From: Leptasterias polaris
Taxonomy: Eukaryota > Echinodermata > Asteroidea > Forcipulatida > Asteriidae
Assembly: GCA_037783415.1 (NCBI GenBank)
Contig: JAZGTN010000001.1
Span: forward strand, 1,054,001 to 1,118,000
Direction of reading: 5' to 3'
DNA length: 64,000 nucleotides
Shown: in pieces, positions 9,706 to 22,845 of the stretch
How positions within the stretch are numbered: the first letter of the stretch is position 1
Layout: each line of letters begins with the position of its first letter
Made by a program: the position numbers and the translations under genes
Notes under the pieces: model-generated
The model's input: the letters and a program-made list of their open reading frames with translations, nothing else
Told to the model about the DNA's origin: nothing
The model's database searches: none

Positions 9706-10512
9706 CTAGCGCCGTCTAGAAATGTCTCTCTGCCCCAAGAATTCGGCCACATGACCCTTTGAACTTGACCTACGAGTGGTGTAAAATTTGTGCCAATCCA
9801 AAAATGATGTCATGTTGATTTGACCGTGCTTACTTTGAATTTGTTTTAAAATAGCTCGTTCAACTGAAGTCGCTATTGCGTCGACTTCGGATGGTCCCCG
9901 CTCGCTGGTAATTTACGGTATGAAGATGGCGCCTGCTGGCCCCCTCACATTCTGATTTTCGGATTTGGGAGTATTCAGGGAAGAATCAGGTAAGAAAATT
10001 TGTCTCTCTGGCATGCTGTGATCAGGAGTTATTGTCAACCGTAGATTTAACTTTATTTCAGGGTCTCAACGTTTTCCGCAGGCACTATTTCTTGGCCTTT
10101 TTTAAAACTTTCATTTTCTTTGGGTAGGGGTGACTCTCTGGCCGCTAGCGCCGTCTAGAAATGTCTCTCCGCCCCAAGAATTCGGTCACATGACCCCTTG
10201 AACTTGACCTACGAGTGGTGTAAAATTTGTGCCAATCCAAAAATGATGTCAGGTTGATTTGAGCGTACTTACTTTGAATTTGCTTGAAAACTTCTCATTT
10301 TCTTTGGGTAGGGGTGACTCTCTGGCCGCTAGCGCCGTCTAGAAATGTCTCTCCGCCCCAAGAATTCGGCCACATGACCCCTTGAACTTGACCTACGAGT
10401 GGTGTAAAATTTGTGCCAATCCAAAAATGATGTCAGGTTGATTTGAGCGTACTTACTTTGATTTTGCTTGAAAACTTCTCATTTTCTTTGGATAGGGGTG
10501 ACTCTCTGGCCG
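9706..10512 (+). repeat. Block 12: L12 + 2 S
   Basis: L12 has TTTACGG and GGTAAGAAAA. S units start at 10145 and 10329; the block ends with TTTGGATAGGGG, repeating block 10 at an offset of 1614 bp. Confidence 0.95.
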
Positions 10513-11503
10513 CTAGCGCCGTCTAGAAATGTCTCTCTGCCCCAAGAATTCGGCCACATGACCCTTTGAACTTGACCTACGAGTGGTGTAAAATTTGTGC
10601 CAATCCAAAAATGATGTCATGTTGATTTGACCGTGCTTACTTTGAATTTGTTTTAAAATAGCTCGTTCAACTGAAGTCGCTATTGCGTCGACTTCGGATG
10701 GTCCCCGCTCGCTGGTAATTTACGGTATGAAGATGGCGCCTGCTGGCCCCCTCACATTCTGATTTTCGGATTTGGGAGTATTCAGGGAAGAATCAGGTAA
10801 GAAAATTTGTCTCTCTGGCATGCTGTGATCAGGAGTTATTGTCAACCGTAGATTTAACTTTATTTCAGGGTCTCAACGTTTTCCGCAGGCACTATTTCTT
10901 GGCCTTTTTTAAAACTTTCATTTTCTTTGGGTAGGGGTGACTCTCTGGCCGCTAGCGCCGTCTAGAAATGTCTCTCCGCCCCAAGAATTCGGTCACATGA
11001 CCCCTTGAACTTGACCTACGAGTGGTGTAAAATTTGTGCCAATCCAAAAATGATGTCAGGTTGATTTGAGCGTACTTACTTTGAATTTGCTTGAAAACTT
11101 CTCATTTTCTTTGGGTAGGGGTGACTCTCTGGCCGCTAGCGCCGTCTAGAAATGTCTCTCCGCTCCAAGAATTCGGCCACATGACCCCTTGAACTTGACC
11201 TACGAGTGGTGTAAAATTTGTGCCAATCCAAAAATGATGTCAGGTTGATTTGAGCGTACTTACTTTGAATTTGCTTGAAAACTTCTCATTTTCTTTGGGT
11301 AGGGGTGACTCTCTGGCCGCTAGCGCCGTCTAGAAATGTCTCTCCGCCCCAAGAATTCGGCCACATGACCCCTTGAACTTGACCTACGAGTGGTGTAAAA
11401 TTTGTGCCAATCCAAAAATGATGTCAGGTTGATTTGAGCGTACTTACTTTGATTTTGCTTGAAAACTTCTCATTTTCTTTGGGTAGGGGTGACTCTCTGG
11501 CCG
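10513..11503 (+). repeat. Block 13: L13 + 3 S
   Basis: L13 has TTTACGG and GGTAAGAAAA. S units start at 10952, 11136 (CGCTCCAAG) and 11320. Confidence 0.95.
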
Positions 11504-12310
11504 CTAGCGCCGTCTAGAAATGTCTCTCTGCCCCAAGAATTCGGCCACATGACCCTTTGAACTTGACCTACGAGTGGTGTAAAATTTGTGCCAATCCAAA
11601 AATGATGTCATGTTGATTTGACCGTGCTTACTTTGAATTTGTTTTAAAATAGCTCGTTCAACTGAAGTCGCTATTGCGTCGACTTCGGATGGTCCCCGCT
11701 CGCTGGTAATTTACGGTATGAAGATGGCGCCTGCTGGCCCCCTCACATTCTGATTTTCGGATTTGGGAGTATTCAGGGAAGAATCAGGTAACAAAATTTG
11801 TCTCTCTGGCATGCTGTGATCAGGAGTTATTGTCAACCGTAGATTTAACTTTATTTCAGGGTCTCAACGTTTTCCGCAGGCACTATTTCTTGGCCTTTTT
11901 TAAAACTTTCATTTTCTTTGGGTAGGGGTGACTCTCTGGCCGCTAGCGCCGTCTAGAAATGTCTCTCCGCCCCAAGAATTCGGTCACATGACCCCTTGAA
12001 CTTGACCTACGAGTGGTGTAAAATTTGTGCCAATCCAAAAATGATGTCAGGTTGATTTGAGCGTACTTACTTTGAATTTGCTTGAAAACTTCTCATTTTC
12101 TTTGGGTAGGGGTGACTCTCTGGCCGCTAGCGCCGTCTAGAAATGTCTCTCCGCCCCAAGAATTCGGCCACATGACCCCTTGAACTTGACCTACGAGTGG
12201 TGTAAAATTTGTGCCAATCCAAAAATGATGTCAGGTTGATTTGAGCGTACTTACTTTGATTTTGCTTGAAAACTTCTCATTTTCTTTGGGTAGGGGTGAC
12301 TCTCTGGCCG
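11504..12310 (+). repeat. Block 14: L14 + 2 S
   Basis: L14 keeps TTTACGG but has reverted to GGTAACAAAA, so the two insert variants are separable. S units start at 11943 and 12127. Confidence 0.95.
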
Positions 12311-13301
12311 CTAGCGCCGTCTAAAAATGTCTCTCTGCCCCAAGAATTCGGCCACATGACCCTTTGAACTTGACCTACGAGTGGTGTAAAATTTGTGCCA
12401 ATCCAAAAATGATGTCATGTTGATTTGACCGTGCTTACTTTGAATTTGTTTTAAAATAGCTCGTTCAACTGAAGTCGCTATTGCGTCGACTTCGGATGGT
12501 CCCCGCTCGCTGGTAATTTGCGGTATGAAGATGGCGCCTGCTGGCCCCCTCACATTCTGATTTTCGGATTTGGGAGTATTCAGGGAAGAATCAGGTAACA
12601 AAATTTGTCTCTCTGGCATGCTGTGATCAGGAGTTATTGTCAACCGTAGATTTAACTTTATTTCAGGGTCTCAACGTTTTCCGCAGGCACTATTTCTTGG
12701 CCTTTTTTAAAACTTTCATTTTCTTTGGGTAGGGGTGACTCTCTGGCCGCTAGCGCCGTCTAGAAATGTCTCTCCGCCCCAAGAATTCGGTCACATGACC
12801 CCTTGAACTTGACCTACGAGTGGTGTAAAATTTGTGCCAATCCAAAAATGATGTCAGGTTGATTTGAGCGTACTTACTTTGAATTTGCTTGAAAACTTCT
12901 CATTTTCTTTGGGTAGGGGTGACTCTCTGGCCGCTAGCGCCGTCTAGAAATGTCTCTCCGCCCCAAGAATTCGGCCACATGACCCCTTGAACTTGACCTA
13001 CGAGTGGTGTAAAATGTGTGCCAATCCAAAAATGATGTCAGGTTGATTTGAGCGTACTTACTTTGAATTTGCTTGAAAACTTCTCATTTTCTTTGGGTAG
13101 GGGTGACTCTCTGGCCGCTAGCGCCGTCTAGAAATGTCTCTCCGCCCCAAGAATTCGGCCACATGACCCCTTGAACTTGACCTACGAGTGGTGTAAAATT
13201 TGTGCCAATCCAAAAATGATGTCAGGTTGATTTGAGCGTACTTACTTTGATTTTGCTTGAAAACTTCTCATTTTCTTTGGGTAGGGGTGACTCTCTGGCC
13301 G
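12311..13301 (+). repeat. Block 15: L15 + 3 S
   Basis: L15 has GTCTAAAAATG. S units start at 12750, 12934 (AAATGTGTG, as in block 2) and 13118. Confidence 0.95.
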
Positions 13302-14292
13302 CTAGCGCCGTCTAGAAATGTCTCTCTGCCCCAAGAATTCGGCCACATGACCCTTTGAACTTGACCTACGAGTGGTGTAAAATTTGTGCCAATCCAAAAA
13401 TGATGTCATGTTGATTTGACCGTGCTTACTTTGAATTTGTTTTAAAATAGCTCGTTCAACTGAAGTCGCTATTGCGTCGACTTCGGATGGTCCCCGCTCG
13501 CTGGTAATTTGCGGTATGAAGATGGCGCCTGCTGGCCCCCTCACATTCTGATTTTCGGATTTGGGAGTATTCAGGGAAGAATCAGGTAACAAAATTTGTC
13601 TCTCTGGCATGCTGTGATCAGGAGTTATTGTCAACCGTAGATTTAACTTTATTTCAGGGTCTCAACGTTTTCCGCAGGCACTATTTCTTGGCCTTTTTTA
13701 AAACTTTCATTTTCTTTGGGTAGGGGTGACTCTCTGGCCGCTAGCGCCGTCTAGAAATGTCTCTCCGCCCCAAGAATTCGGTCACATGACCCCTTGAACT
13801 TGACCTACGAGTGGTGTAAAATTTGTGCCAATCCAAAAATGATGTCAGGTTGATTTGAGCGTACTTACTTTGAATTTGCTTGAAAACTTCTCATTTTCTT
13901 TGGGTAGGGGTGACTCTCTGGCCGCTAGCGCCGTCTAGAAATGTTTCTCCGCCCCAAGAATTCGGCCACATGACCCCTTGAACTTGACCTACGAGTGGTG
14001 TAAAATTTGTGCCAATCCAAAAATGATGTCAGGTTGATTTGAGCGTACTTACTTTGAATTTGCTTGAAAACTTCTCATTTTCTTTGGGTAGGGGTGACTC
14101 TCTGGCCGCTAGCGCCGTCTAGAAATGTCTCTCCGCCCCAAGAATTCGGCCACATGACCCCTTGAACTTGACCTACGAGTGGTGTAAAATTTGTGCCAAT
14201 CCAAAAATGATGTCAGGTTGATTTGAGCGTACTTACTTTGATTTTGCTTGAAAACTTCTCATTTTCTTTGGGTAGGGGTGACTCTCTGGCCG
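13302..14292 (+). repeat. Block 16: L16 + 3 S
   Basis: S units start at 13741, 13925 (ATGTTTCTCC) and 14109. L16 is near consensus. Confidence 0.95.
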
Positions 14293-15284
14293 CTAGCGCC
14301 GTCTAGAAATGTCTCTCTGCCCCAAGAATTCGGCCACATGACCCTTTGAACTTGACCTACGAGTGGTGTAAAATTTGTGCCAATCCAAAAATGATGTCAT
14401 GTTGATTTGACCGTGCTTACTTTGAATTTGTTTTAAAATAGCTCGTTCAACTGAAGTCGCTATTGCGTCGACTTCGGATGGTCCCCGCTCGCTGGTAATT
14501 TACGGTATGAAGATGGCGCCTGCTGGCCCCCTCACATTCTGATTTTCGGATTTGGGAGTATTCAGGGAAGAATCAGGTAACAAAATTTGTCTCTCTGGCA
14601 TGCTGTGATCAGGAGTTATTGTCAACCGTAGATTTAACTTTATTTCAGGGTCTCAACGTTTTCCGCAGGCACTATTTCTTGGCCTTTTTTAAAACTTTCA
14701 TTTTCTTTGGGTAGGGGTGACTCTCTGGCCGCTAGCGCCGTCTAGAAATGTCTCTCCGCCCCAAGAATTCGGTCACATGACCCCTTGAACTTGACCTACG
14801 AGTGGTGTAAAATTTGTGCCAATCCAAAAATTATGTCAGGTTGATTTGAGCGTACTTACTTTGAATTTGCTTGAAAACTTCTCATTTTCTTTGGGTAGGG
14901 GTGACTCTCTGGCCGCTAGCGCCGTCTAGAAATGTCTCTCCGTCCCCAAGAATTCGGCCACATGACCCCTTGAACTTGACCTACGAGTGGTGTAAAATTT
15001 GTGCCAATCCAAAAATTATGTCAGGTTGATTTGAGCGTACTTACTTTGAATTTGCTTGAAAACTTCTCATTTTCTTTGGGTAGGGGTGACTCTCTGGCCG
15101 CTAGCGCCGTCTAGAAATGTCTCTCCGCCCCAAGAATTCGGCCACATGACCCCTTGAACTTGACCTACGAGTGGTGTAAAATTTGTGCCAATCCAAAAAT
15201 GATGTCAGGTTGATTTGAGCGTACTTACTTTGATTTTGCTTGAAAACTTCTCATTTTCTTTGGGTAGGGGTGACTCTCTGGCCG
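14293..15284 (+). repeat. Block 17: L17 + 3 S (one 185 bp)
   Basis: L17 has TTTACGG. S1 (14732) has AAAATTATG. S2 (14916-15100) is 185 bp because of an inserted T in CCGTCCCCAAG, and repeats AAAATTATG. S3 starts at 15101. Confidence 0.95.
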
Positions 15285-16643
15285 CTAGCGCCGTCTAGAA
15301 ATGTCTCTCTGCCCCAAGAATTCGGCCACATGACCCTTTGAACTTGACCTACGAGTGGTGTAAAATTTGTGCCAATCCAAAAATGATGTCATGTTGATTT
15401 GACCGTGCTTACTTTGAATTTGTTTTAAAATAGCTCGTTCAACTGAAGTCGCTATTGCGTCGACTTCGGGTGGTCCCCGCTCGCTGGTAATTTGCGGTAT
15501 GAAGATGGCGCCTGCTGGCCCCCTCACATTCTGATTTTCGGATTTGGGAGTATTCAGGGAAGAATCAGGTAACAAAATTTGTCTCTCTGGCATGCTGTGA
15601 TCAGGAGTTATTGTCAACCGTAGATTTAACTTTATTTCAGGGTCTCAACGTTTTCCGCAAGCACTATTTCTTGGCCTTTTTTAAAACTTTCATTTTCTTT
15701 GGGTAGGGGTGACTCTCTGGCCGCTAGCGCCGTCTAGAAATGTCTCTCCGCCCCAATAATTCGGTCACATGACCCCTTGAACTTGACCTACGAGTGGTGT
15801 AAAATTTGTGCCAATCCAAAAATGATGTCAGGTTGATTTGAGCGTACTTACTTTGAATTTGCTTGAAAACTTCTCATTTTCTTTGGGTAGGGGTGACTCT
15901 CTGGCCGCTAGCTCCGTCTAGAAATGTCTCTCCGCCCCAAGAATTCGGCCACATGACCCCTTGAACTTGACCTACGAGTGGTGTAAAATTTGTGCCAATC
16001 CAAAAATGATGTCAGGTTAATTTGAGCGTACTTACTTTGAATTTGCTTGAAAACTTCTCATTTTCTTTGGGTAGGGGTGACTCTCTGGCCGCTAGCGCCG
16101 TCTAGAAATGTCTCTCCGCCCCAAGAATTCGGCCACATGACCCCTTGAACTTGACCTACGAGTGGTGTAAAATTTGTGCTAATCCAAAAATGATGTCAGG
16201 TTGATTTGAGCGTACTTACTTTGAATTTGCTTGAAAACTTCTCATTTTCTTTGGGTAGGGGTGACTCTCTGGCCGCTAGCTCCGTCTAGAAATGTCTCTC
16301 CGCCCCAAGAATTCGGCCACATGACCCCTTGAACTTGACCTACGAGTGGTGTAAAATTTGTGCCAATCCAAAAATGATGTCAGGTTAATTTGAGCGTACT
16401 TACTTTGAATTTGCTTGAAAACTTCTCATTTTCTTTGGGTAGGGGTGACTCTCTGGCCGCTAGCGCCGTCTAGAAATGTCTCTCCGCCCCAAGAATTCGG
16501 CCACATGACCCCTTGAACTTGACCTACGAGTGGTGTAAAATTTGTGCCAATCCAAAAATGATGTCAGGTTGATTTGAGCGTACTTACTTTGAATTTGCTT
16601 GAAAACTTCTCATTTTCTTTGGGTAGGGGTGACTCTCTGGCCG
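15285..16643 (+). repeat. Block 18: L18 + 5 S with a nested 368-bp duplication
   Basis: S1 (15724) has CCAATAATTCGG. S2 (15908) and S4 (16276) share GCTAGCTCCG together with GGTTAATTT, at a spacing of 368 bp, so two S units were duplicated in tandem. S3 (16092) has GTGCTAATCC. S5 starts at 16460 and lacks the last-S signature. L18 has CGGGTGGTCC and CCGCAAGCAC. Confidence 0.95.
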
Positions 16644-17634
16644 CTAGCGCCGTCTAAAAATGTCTCTCTGCCCCAGGAATTCGGCCACATGACCCTTTGA
16701 ACTTGACCTACGAGTGGTGTAAAATTTGTGCCAATCCAAAAATGATATCATGTTGATTTGACCGTGCTTACTTTGAATTTGTTTTAAAATAGCTCGTTCA
16801 ACTGAAGTCGCTATTGCGTCGACTTCGGATGGTCCCCGCTCGCTGGTAATTTGCGGTATGAAGATGGCGCCTGCTGGCCCCCTCACATTCTGATTTTCGG
16901 ATTTGGGAGTATTCAGGGAAGAATCAGGTAACAAAATTTGTCTCTCTGGCATGCTGTGATCAGGAGTTATTGTCAACCGTAGATTTAACTTTATTTCAGG
17001 GTCTCAACGTTTTCCGCAGGCACTATTTCTTGGCCTTTTTAAAAACTTTCATTTTCTTTGGGTAGGGGTGACTCTCTGGCCGCTAGCGCCGTCTAGAAAT
17101 GTCTCTCCGCCCCAAGAATTCGGTCACATGACCCCTTGAACTTGACCTACGAGTGGTGTAAAATTTGTGCCAATCCAAAAATGATGTCAGGTTGATTTGA
17201 GCGTACTTACTTTGAATTTGCTTGAAAACTTCTCATTTTCTTTGGGTAGGGGTGACACTCTGGCCGCTAGCGCCGTCTAGAAATGTCTCTCCGCCCCAAG
17301 AATTCGGCCACATGACCCCTTGAACTTGACCTACGAGTGGTGTAAAATTTGTGCCAATCCAAAAATGATGTCAGGTTGATTTGAGCGTACTTACTTTGAA
17401 TTTGCTTGAAAACTTCTCATTTTCTTTGGGTAGGGGTGACTCTCTGGCCGCTAGCGCCGTCTAGAAATGTCTCTTCGCCCCAAGAATTAGGCCACATGAC
17501 CCCTTGAACTTGACCTACGAGTGGTGTAAAATTTGTGCCAATCCAAAAATGATGTCAGGTTGATTTGAGCGTACTTACTTTGATTTTGCTTGAAAACTTC
17601 TCATTTTCTTTGGGTAGGGGTGACTCTCTGGCCG
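16644..17634 (+). repeat. Block 19: L19 + 3 S
   Basis: L19 has GTCTAAAAATG, CCCCAGGAATTC, GATATCATG and a T5A5 right junction. S units start at 17083, 17267 (preceded by GTGACACTCTGG) and 17451 (TCTCTTCGCC with GAATTAGGCC, EcoRI lost). Near-copy of block 23. Confidence 0.95.
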
Positions 17635-18257
17635 CTAGCGCCGTCTAGAAATGTCTCTCTGCCCCAAGAATTCGGCCACATGACCCTTTGAACTTGACCT
17701 ACGAGTGGTGTAAAATTTGTGCCAATCCAAAAATGATGTCATGTTGATTTGACCGTGCTTACTTTGAATTTGTTTTAAAATAGCTCGTTCAACTGAAGTC
17801 GCTATTGCGTCGACTTCGGATGGTCCCCGCTCGCTGGTAATTTGCGGTATGAAGATGGCGCCTGCTGGCCCCCTCACATTCTGATTTTCGGATTTGGGAG
17901 TATTCAGGGAAGAATCAGGTAACAAAATTTGTCTCTCTGGCATGCTGTGATCAGGAGTTATTGTCAACCGTAGATTTAACTTTATTTCAGGGTCTCAACG
18001 TTTTCCGCAGGCACTATTTCTTGGCCTTTTTTAAAACTTTCATTTTCTTTGGGTAGGGGTGACTCTCTGGACGCTAGCGCCGTCTAGAAATGTCTCTCCG
18101 CCCCAAGAATTCGGTCACATGACCCCTTGAACTTGACCTACGAGTGGTGTAAAATTTGTGCCAATCCAAAAATGATGTCAGGTTGATTTGAGCGTACTTA
18201 CTTTGAATTTGCTTGAAAACTTCTCATTTTCTTTGGGTAGGGGTGACTCTCTGGCCG
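17635..18257 (+). repeat. Block 20: L20 + 1 S
   Basis: The S (18074-18257) is first type and is preceded by CTGGACGCTAGC. It lacks the last-S signature. Confidence 0.95.
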
Positions 18258-19249
18258 CTAGCGCCGTCTAGAAATGTCTCTCCGTCCCCAAGAATTCGGC
18301 CACATGACCCTTTGAACTTGACCTACGAGTGGTGTAAAATTTGTGCCAATCCAAAAATGATGTCATGTTGATTTGACCGTGCTTACTTTGAATTTGTTTT
18401 AAAATAGCTCGTTCAACTGAAGTCGCTATTGCGTCGACTTCGGATGGTCCCCGCTCGCTGGTAATTTGCGGTATGAAGATGGCGCCTGCTGGCCCCCTCA
18501 CATTCTGATTTTCGGATTTGGGAGTATTCAGGGAAGAATCAGGTAACAAAATTTGTCTCTCTGGCATGCTGTGATCAGGAGTTATTGTCAACCGTAGATT
18601 TAACTTTATTTCAGGGTCTCAACGTTTTCCGCAGGCACTATTTCTTGGCCTTTTTTAAAACTTTCATTTTCTTTGGGTAGGGGTGACTCTCTGGCCGCTA
18701 GCGCCGTCTAGAAATGTCTCTCCGCCCCAATAATTCGGTCACATGACCCCTTGAACTTGACCTACGAGTGGTGTAAAATTTGTGCCAATCCAAAAATGAT
18801 GTCAGGTTGATTTGAGCGTACTTACTTTGAATTTGCTTGAAAACTTCTCATTTTCTTTGGGTAGGGGTGACTCTCTGGCCGCTAGCTCCGTCTAGAAATG
18901 TCTCTCCGCCCCAAGAATTCGGCCACATGACCCCTTGAACTTGACCTACGAGTGGTGTAAAATTTGTGCCAATCCAAAAATGATGTCAGGTTAATTTGAG
19001 CGTACTTACTTTGAATTTGCTTGAAAACTTCTCATTTTCTTTGGGTAGGGGTGACTCTCTGGCCGCTAGCGCCGTCTAGAAATGTCTCTCCGCCCCAAGA
19101 ATTCGGCCACATGACCCCTTGAACTTGACCTACGAGTGGTGTAAAATTTGTGCCAATCCAAAAATGATGTCAGGTTGATTTGAGCGTACTTACTTTGATT
19201 TTGCTTGAAAACTTCTCATTTTCTTTGGGTAGGGGTGACTCTCTGGCCG
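18258..19249 (+). repeat. Block 21: L21 (440 bp) + 3 S
   Basis: L21 carries CTCTCCGTCCCCAAG, the same inserted T seen in the second S of block 17, and shifts the end of the open frame. S1 (18698) has CCAATAATTCGG and S2 (18882) has GCTAGCTCCG with GGTTAATTT, matching block 18. S3 starts at 19066. Confidence 0.95.
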
Positions 19250-20056
19250 CTAGCGCCGTCTAAAAATGTCTCTCTGCCCCAAGAATTCGGCCACATGACC
19301 CTTTGAACTTGACCTACGAGTGGTGTAAAATTTGTGCCAATCCAAAAATGATGTCATGTTGATTTGACCGTGCTTACTTTGAATTTGTTTTAAAATAGCT
19401 CGTTCAACTGAAGTCGCTATTGCGTCGACTTCGGATGGTCCCCGCTCGCTGGTAATTTGCGGTATGAAGATGGCGCCTGCTGGCCCCCTCACATTCTGAT
19501 TTTCGGATTTGGGAGTATTCAGGGAAGAATCAGGTAACAAAATTTGTCTCTCTGGCATGCTGTGATCAGGAGTTATTGTCAACCGTAGATTTAACTTTAT
19601 TTCAGGGTCTCAACGTTTTCCGCAGGCACTATTTCTTGGCCTTTTTTAAAACTTTCATTTTCTTTGGGTAGGGGTGACTCTCTGGCCGCTAGCGCCGTCT
19701 AGAAATGTCTCTCCGCCCCAAGAATTCGGTCACATGACCCCTTGAACTTGACCTACGAGTGGTGTAAAATTTGTGCCAATCCAAAAATGATGTCAGGTTG
19801 ATTTGAGCGTACTTACTTTGAATTTGCTTGAAAACTTCTCATTTTCTTTGGGTAGGGGTGACTCTCTGGCCGCTAGCGCCGTCTAGAAATGTCTCTCCGC
19901 CCCAAGAATTCGGCCACATGACCCCTTGAACTTGACCTACGAGTGGTGTAAAATTTGTGCCAATCCAAAAATGATGTCAGGTTGATTTGAGCGTACTTAC
20001 TTTGAATTTGCTTGAAAACTTCTCATTTTCTTTGGGTAGGGGTGACTCTCTGGCCG
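19250..20056 (+). repeat. Block 22: L22 + 2 S
   Basis: L22 has GTCTAAAAATG. S units start at 19689 and 19873; the last ends TTTGAATTTG. Confidence 0.95.
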
Positions 20057-21047
20057 CTAGCGCCGTCTAAAAATGTCTCTCTGCCCCAGGAATTCGGCCA
20101 CATGACCCTTTGAACTTGACCTACGAGTGGTGTAAAATTTGTGCCAATCCAAAAATGATGTCATGTTGATTTGACCGTGCTTACTTTGAATTTGTTTTAA
20201 AATAGCTCGTTCAACTGAAGTCGCTATTGCGTCGACTTCGGATGGTCCCCGCTCGCTGGTAATTTGCGGTATGAAGATGGCGCCTGCTGGCCCCCTCACA
20301 TTCTGATTTTCGGATTTGGGAGTATTCAGGGAAGAATCAGGTAACAAAATTTGTCTCTCTGGCATGCTGTGATCAGGAGTTATTGTCAACCGTAGATTTA
20401 ACTTTATTTCAGGGTCTCAACGTTTTCCGCAGGCACTATTTCTTGGCCTTTTTAAAAACTTTCATTTTCTTTGGGTAGGGGTGACTCTCTGGCCGCTAGC
20501 GCCGTCTAGAAATGTCTCTCCGCCCCAAGAATTCGGTCACATGACCCCTTGAACTTGACCTACGAGTGGTGTAAAATTTGTGCCAATCCAAAAATGATGT
20601 CAGGTTGATTTGAGCGTACTTACTTTGAATTTGCTTGAAAACTTCTCATTTTCTTTGGGTAGGGGTGACACTCTGGCCGCTAGCGCCGTCTAGAAATGTC
20701 TCTCCGCCCCAAGAATTCGGCCACATGACCCCTTGCACTTGACCTACGAGTGGTGTAAAATTTGTGCCAATCCAAAAATGATGTCAGGTTGATTTGAGCG
20801 TACTTACTTTGAATTTGCTTGAAAACTTCTCATTTTCTTTGGGTAGGGGTGACTCTCTGGCCGCTAGCGCCGTCTAGAAATGTCTCTTCGCCCCAAGAAT
20901 TAGGCCACATGACCCCTTGAACTTGACCTACGAGTGGTGTAAAATTTGTGCCAATCCAAAAATGATGTCAGGTTGATTTGAGCGTACTTACTTTGATTTT
21001 GCTTGAAAACTTCTCATTTTCTTTGGGTAGGGGTGACTCTCTGGCCG
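20057..21047 (+). repeat. Block 23: L23 + 3 S
   Basis: Shares with block 19 the GTCTAAAAATG, CCCCAGGAATTC, T5A5, GTGACACTCTGG and TCTCTTCGCC/GAATTAGGCC variants, at an offset of 3413 bp. Private change CCTTGCACTTG in S2 (20680). Other S units start at 20496 and 20864. Confidence 0.95.
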
Positions 21048-21854
21048 CTAGCGCCGTCTAGAAATGTCTCTCTGCCCCAAGAATTCGGCCACATGACCCT
21101 TTGAACTTGACCTACGAGTGGTGTAAAATTTGTGCCAATCCAAAAATGATGTCATGTTGATTTGACCGTGCTTACTTTGAATTTGTTTTAAAATAGCTCG
21201 TTCAACTGAAGTCGCTATTGCGTCGACTTCGGATGGTCCCCGCTCGCTGGTAATTTGCGGTATGAAGATGGCGCCTGCTGGCCCCCTCACATTCTGATTT
21301 TCGGATTTGGGAGTATTCAGGGAAGAATCAGGTAACAAAATTTGTCTCTCTGGCATGCTGTGATCAGGAGTTATTGTCAACCGTAGATTTAACTTTATTT
21401 CAGGGTCTCAACGTTTTCCGCAGGCACTATTTCTTGGCCTTTTTTAAAACTTTCATTTTCTTTGGGTAGGGGTGACTCTCTGGCCGCTAGCGCCGTCTAG
21501 AAATGTCTCTCCGCCCCAAGAATTCGGTCACATGACCCCTTGAACTTGACCTACGAGTGGTGTAAAATTTGTGCCAATCCAAAAATGATGTCAGGTTGAT
21601 TTGAGCGTACTTACTTTGAATTTGCTTGAAAACTTCTCATTTTCTTTGGGTAGGGGTGACTCTCTGGCCGCTAGCGCCGTCTAGAAATGTCTCTCCGCCC
21701 CAAGAATTCGGCCACATGACCCCTTGAACTTGACCTACGAGTGGTGTAAAATTTGTGCCAATCCAAAAATGATGTCAGGTTGATTTGAGCGTACTTACTT
21801 TGATTTTGCTTGAAAACTTCTCATTTTCTTTGGGTAGGGGTGACTCTCTGGCCG
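21048..21854 (+). repeat. Block 24: L24 + 2 S
   Basis: Near consensus. S units start at 21487 and 21671. Confidence 0.95.
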
Positions 21855-22845
21855 CTAGCGCCGTCTAGAAATTTCTCTCTGCCCCAAGAATTCGGCCACA
21901 TGACCCTTTGAACTTGACCTACGAGTGGTGTAAAATTTGTGCCAATCCAAAAATGATGTCATGTTGATTTGACCGTGCTTACTTTGAATTTGTTTTAAAA
22001 TAGCTCGTTCAACTGAAGTCGCTATTGCGTCGACTTCGGATGGTCCCCGCTCGCTGGTAATTTGCGGTATGAAGATGGCGCCTGCTGGCCCCCTCACATT
22101 CTGATTTTCGGATTTGGGAGTATTCAGGGAAGAATCAGGTAACAAAATTTGTCTCTCTGGCATGCTGTGATCAGGAGTTATTGTCAACCGTAGATTTAAC
22201 TTTATTTCAGGGTCTCAACGTTTTCCGCAGGCACTATTTCTTGGCCTTTTTAAAAACTTTCATTTTCTTTGGGTAGGGGTGACTCTCTGGCCGCTAGCGC
22301 CGTCTAGAAATGTCTCTCCGCCCCAAGAATTCGGTCACATGACCCCTTGAACTTGACCTACGAGTGGTGTAAAATTTGTGCCAATCCAAAAATGATGTCA
22401 GGTTGATTTGAGCGTACTTACTTTGAATTTGCTTGAAAACTTCTCATTTTCTTTGGGTAGGGGTGACACTCTGGCCGCTAGCGCCGTCTAGAAATGTCTC
22501 TCCGCCCCAACAATTCGGCCACATGACCCCTTGAACTTGACCTACGAGTGGTGTAAAATTTGTGCCAATCCAAAAATGATGTCAGGTTGATTTGAGCGTA
22601 CTTACTTTGAATTTGCTTGAAAACTTCTCATTTTCTTTGGGTAGGGGTGACTCTCTGGCCGCTAGCGCCGTCTAGAAATGTCTCTTCGCCCCAAGAATTA
22701 GGCCACATGACCCCTTGAACTTGACCTACGAGTGGTGTAAAATTTGTGCCAATCCAAAAATGATGTCAGGTTGATTTGAGCGTACTTACTTTGATTTTGC
22801 TTGAAAACTTCTCATTTTCTTTGGGTAGGGGTGACTCTCTGGCCG
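21855..22845 (+). repeat. Block 25: L25 + 3 S
   Basis: L25 has GAAATTTCTCTC and T5A5. S units start at 22294, 22478 (GTGACACTCTGG before it, and CCAACAATTC) and 22662 (TCTCTTCGCC, GAATTAGGCC). Third member of the block 19/23 family. Confidence 0.95.
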
